Source: Mesorhizobium helmanticense (GTDB lineage Bacteria > Pseudomonadota > Alphaproteobacteria > Rhizobiales > Rhizobiaceae). Taken from it: a stretch of 60,711 nucleotides of DNA. The first letter of the stretch is position 1. The number at the start of each line of letters is the position of its first letter. Below the pieces are notes generated by a model that was given only the letters and a program-made list of their open reading frames with translations, ran no database searches and was not told where the DNA came from. The position numbers and the translations under genes are program-made. The stretch spans positions 1 to 60,711 of the forward strand of contig NZ_PZJX01000033.1 of NCBI RefSeq assembly GCF_003034915.1, in the 5' to 3' direction. Positions 60,371 through 60,711 of this stretch are shown piece by piece.

Positions 60371-60711
60371 ATGGCTGATCATCCAGATGACATGGCCCGC
60401 GCGTCGGTCGAGGCCAGCAGCCTGCGCGACCAGCTCGCGACGATCAGGCTGGCGCTGGCGGCTTCGCCGGTGCGCAAATATCTGCTCTGGCTCTCTATCG
60501 GCATCGTCGCCGTCATCGTTGCGACCTCGGTCGGGCAGGTTCTGCTCAATCGCTGGAACCAGCCTTTCTACGACGCGCTGGCGCGGCGCGACATGCAGGG
60601 CTTCCTGCATCAGCTTCTCGTCTTTGCGGCAATAGCCGGGACGCTGCTGGTGCTCAATGTCGGTCAGACCTGGCTCAACCAGATGATCCGGCTGAAGTTG
60701 CGCGAGGCGCT
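60371..60711 (+). CDS. SbmA/BacA-like ABC transporter, N-terminal part
   Basis: The first 113 residues of a protein cut by the window edge. A membrane helix (about 39-60) is followed by LNRWNQPFYDALARRDMQGF, the signature of the ABC_membrane_2 domain of fused ATP-binding/permease exporters related to YddA and to the peptide transporters SbmA/BacA. The ATPase half, if present, lies beyond the window. The start ATG is at 60371. Confidence 0.85.
   Translation, partial: MADHPDDMARASVEASSLRDQLATIRLALAASPVRKYLLWLSIGIVAVIVATSVGQVLLNRWNQPFYDALARRDMQGFLHQLLVFAAIAGTLLVLNVGQTWLNQMIRLKLREA

Noticed and set aside
1..60711. CRISPR arrays, transposases, integrases and prophage genes
   Set aside because: None was seen; the only tyrosine recombinase is XerD in its usual chromosomal context, and the repeats found are palindromic intergenic elements.

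Overview
The window looks like chromosomal DNA of a rhizobium, most likely Mesorhizobium or a close relative (Hyphomicrobiales). The base composition is high in G+C. The conserved blocks accA/xerD/aroK/aroB, prkA-yeaH-spoVR and cobS-cobT have protein sequences and order typical of that group, and the intergenic palindromic repeats are of a kind common there. No rRNA, CRISPR array, transposase or prophage gene was seen; the only tRNA is tRNA-Arg(CCT).

Region 1 (1-20 kb) is a stress and low-oxygen adaptation island of short transcription units: a P-type ATPase, an AI-2E-type permease, OsmC + VIT/CCC1, an ABC/FtsX/HlyD exporter, a ferric-reductase-like flavocytochrome, cytochrome c, UspA, a PPOX-fold flavoprotein, DUF2267 + phosphoribosyltransferase, a Spy-like protein, a triple-BON protein, a host-attachment-family protein and ChaB. 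Six exact and two one-mismatch TTGA-N6-TCAA boxes (FNR/FixK type) sit about 55-95 bp upstream of start codons here, so one Crp/Fnr regulator probably controls the island. The island also holds remnants of uspA, a VIT gene and ftsH, a frameshifted PPOX gene, a probable alpha-r14/NfeR1-type small RNA with three anti-Shine-Dalgarno loops, and two copies of a 114-bp palindromic repeat that differ by inversion of the inner 69 bp.

Region 2 (20-46.9 kb) is conserved core chromosome: tRNA-Arg, an M20 amidohydrolase, a DacA-type carboxypeptidase, a CobW GTPase, a TusA-like protein and an L,D-transpeptidase-like lipoprotein, accA, xerD, aroK-aroB, a CorC-like protein that has lost most of its membrane domain, spoVR/yeaH/prkA, an alpha/beta hydrolase, BolA, a J-domain protein, cobS-cobT, a phytase-like protein, a spermidine-synthase-like protein, the queuosine precursor transporter preceded by what looks like a preQ1-I riboswitch over its start codon, rpmB, a DUF3108 protein, an EamA permease and a YhhN-family lysoplasmalogenase.

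Region 3 (46.9-58.5 kb) is a mosaic built around duplicated pieces of an ancestral yhhN - DUF985 - gloB locus. There are two yhhN copies (one headless) and three DUF985 cupin copies (one decayed, one with an in-frame 48-bp deletion, one full). Accessory cargo lies between them: a secreted protein with a membrane protein, HNH nuclease and DUF4238; an MgtE-type Mg transporter with a GNAT; and DJ-1/PfpI, SDR, DUF2721 and an AraC regulator. The DJ-1, SDR and AraC genes each have the same 39-bp motif upstream, containing two TTGC half-sites 21 bp apart, which is probably the AraC operator. Region 4 (58.5 kb to the end) returns to core genes: gloB, a methyltransferase and the start of an SbmA/BacA-like ABC transporter.
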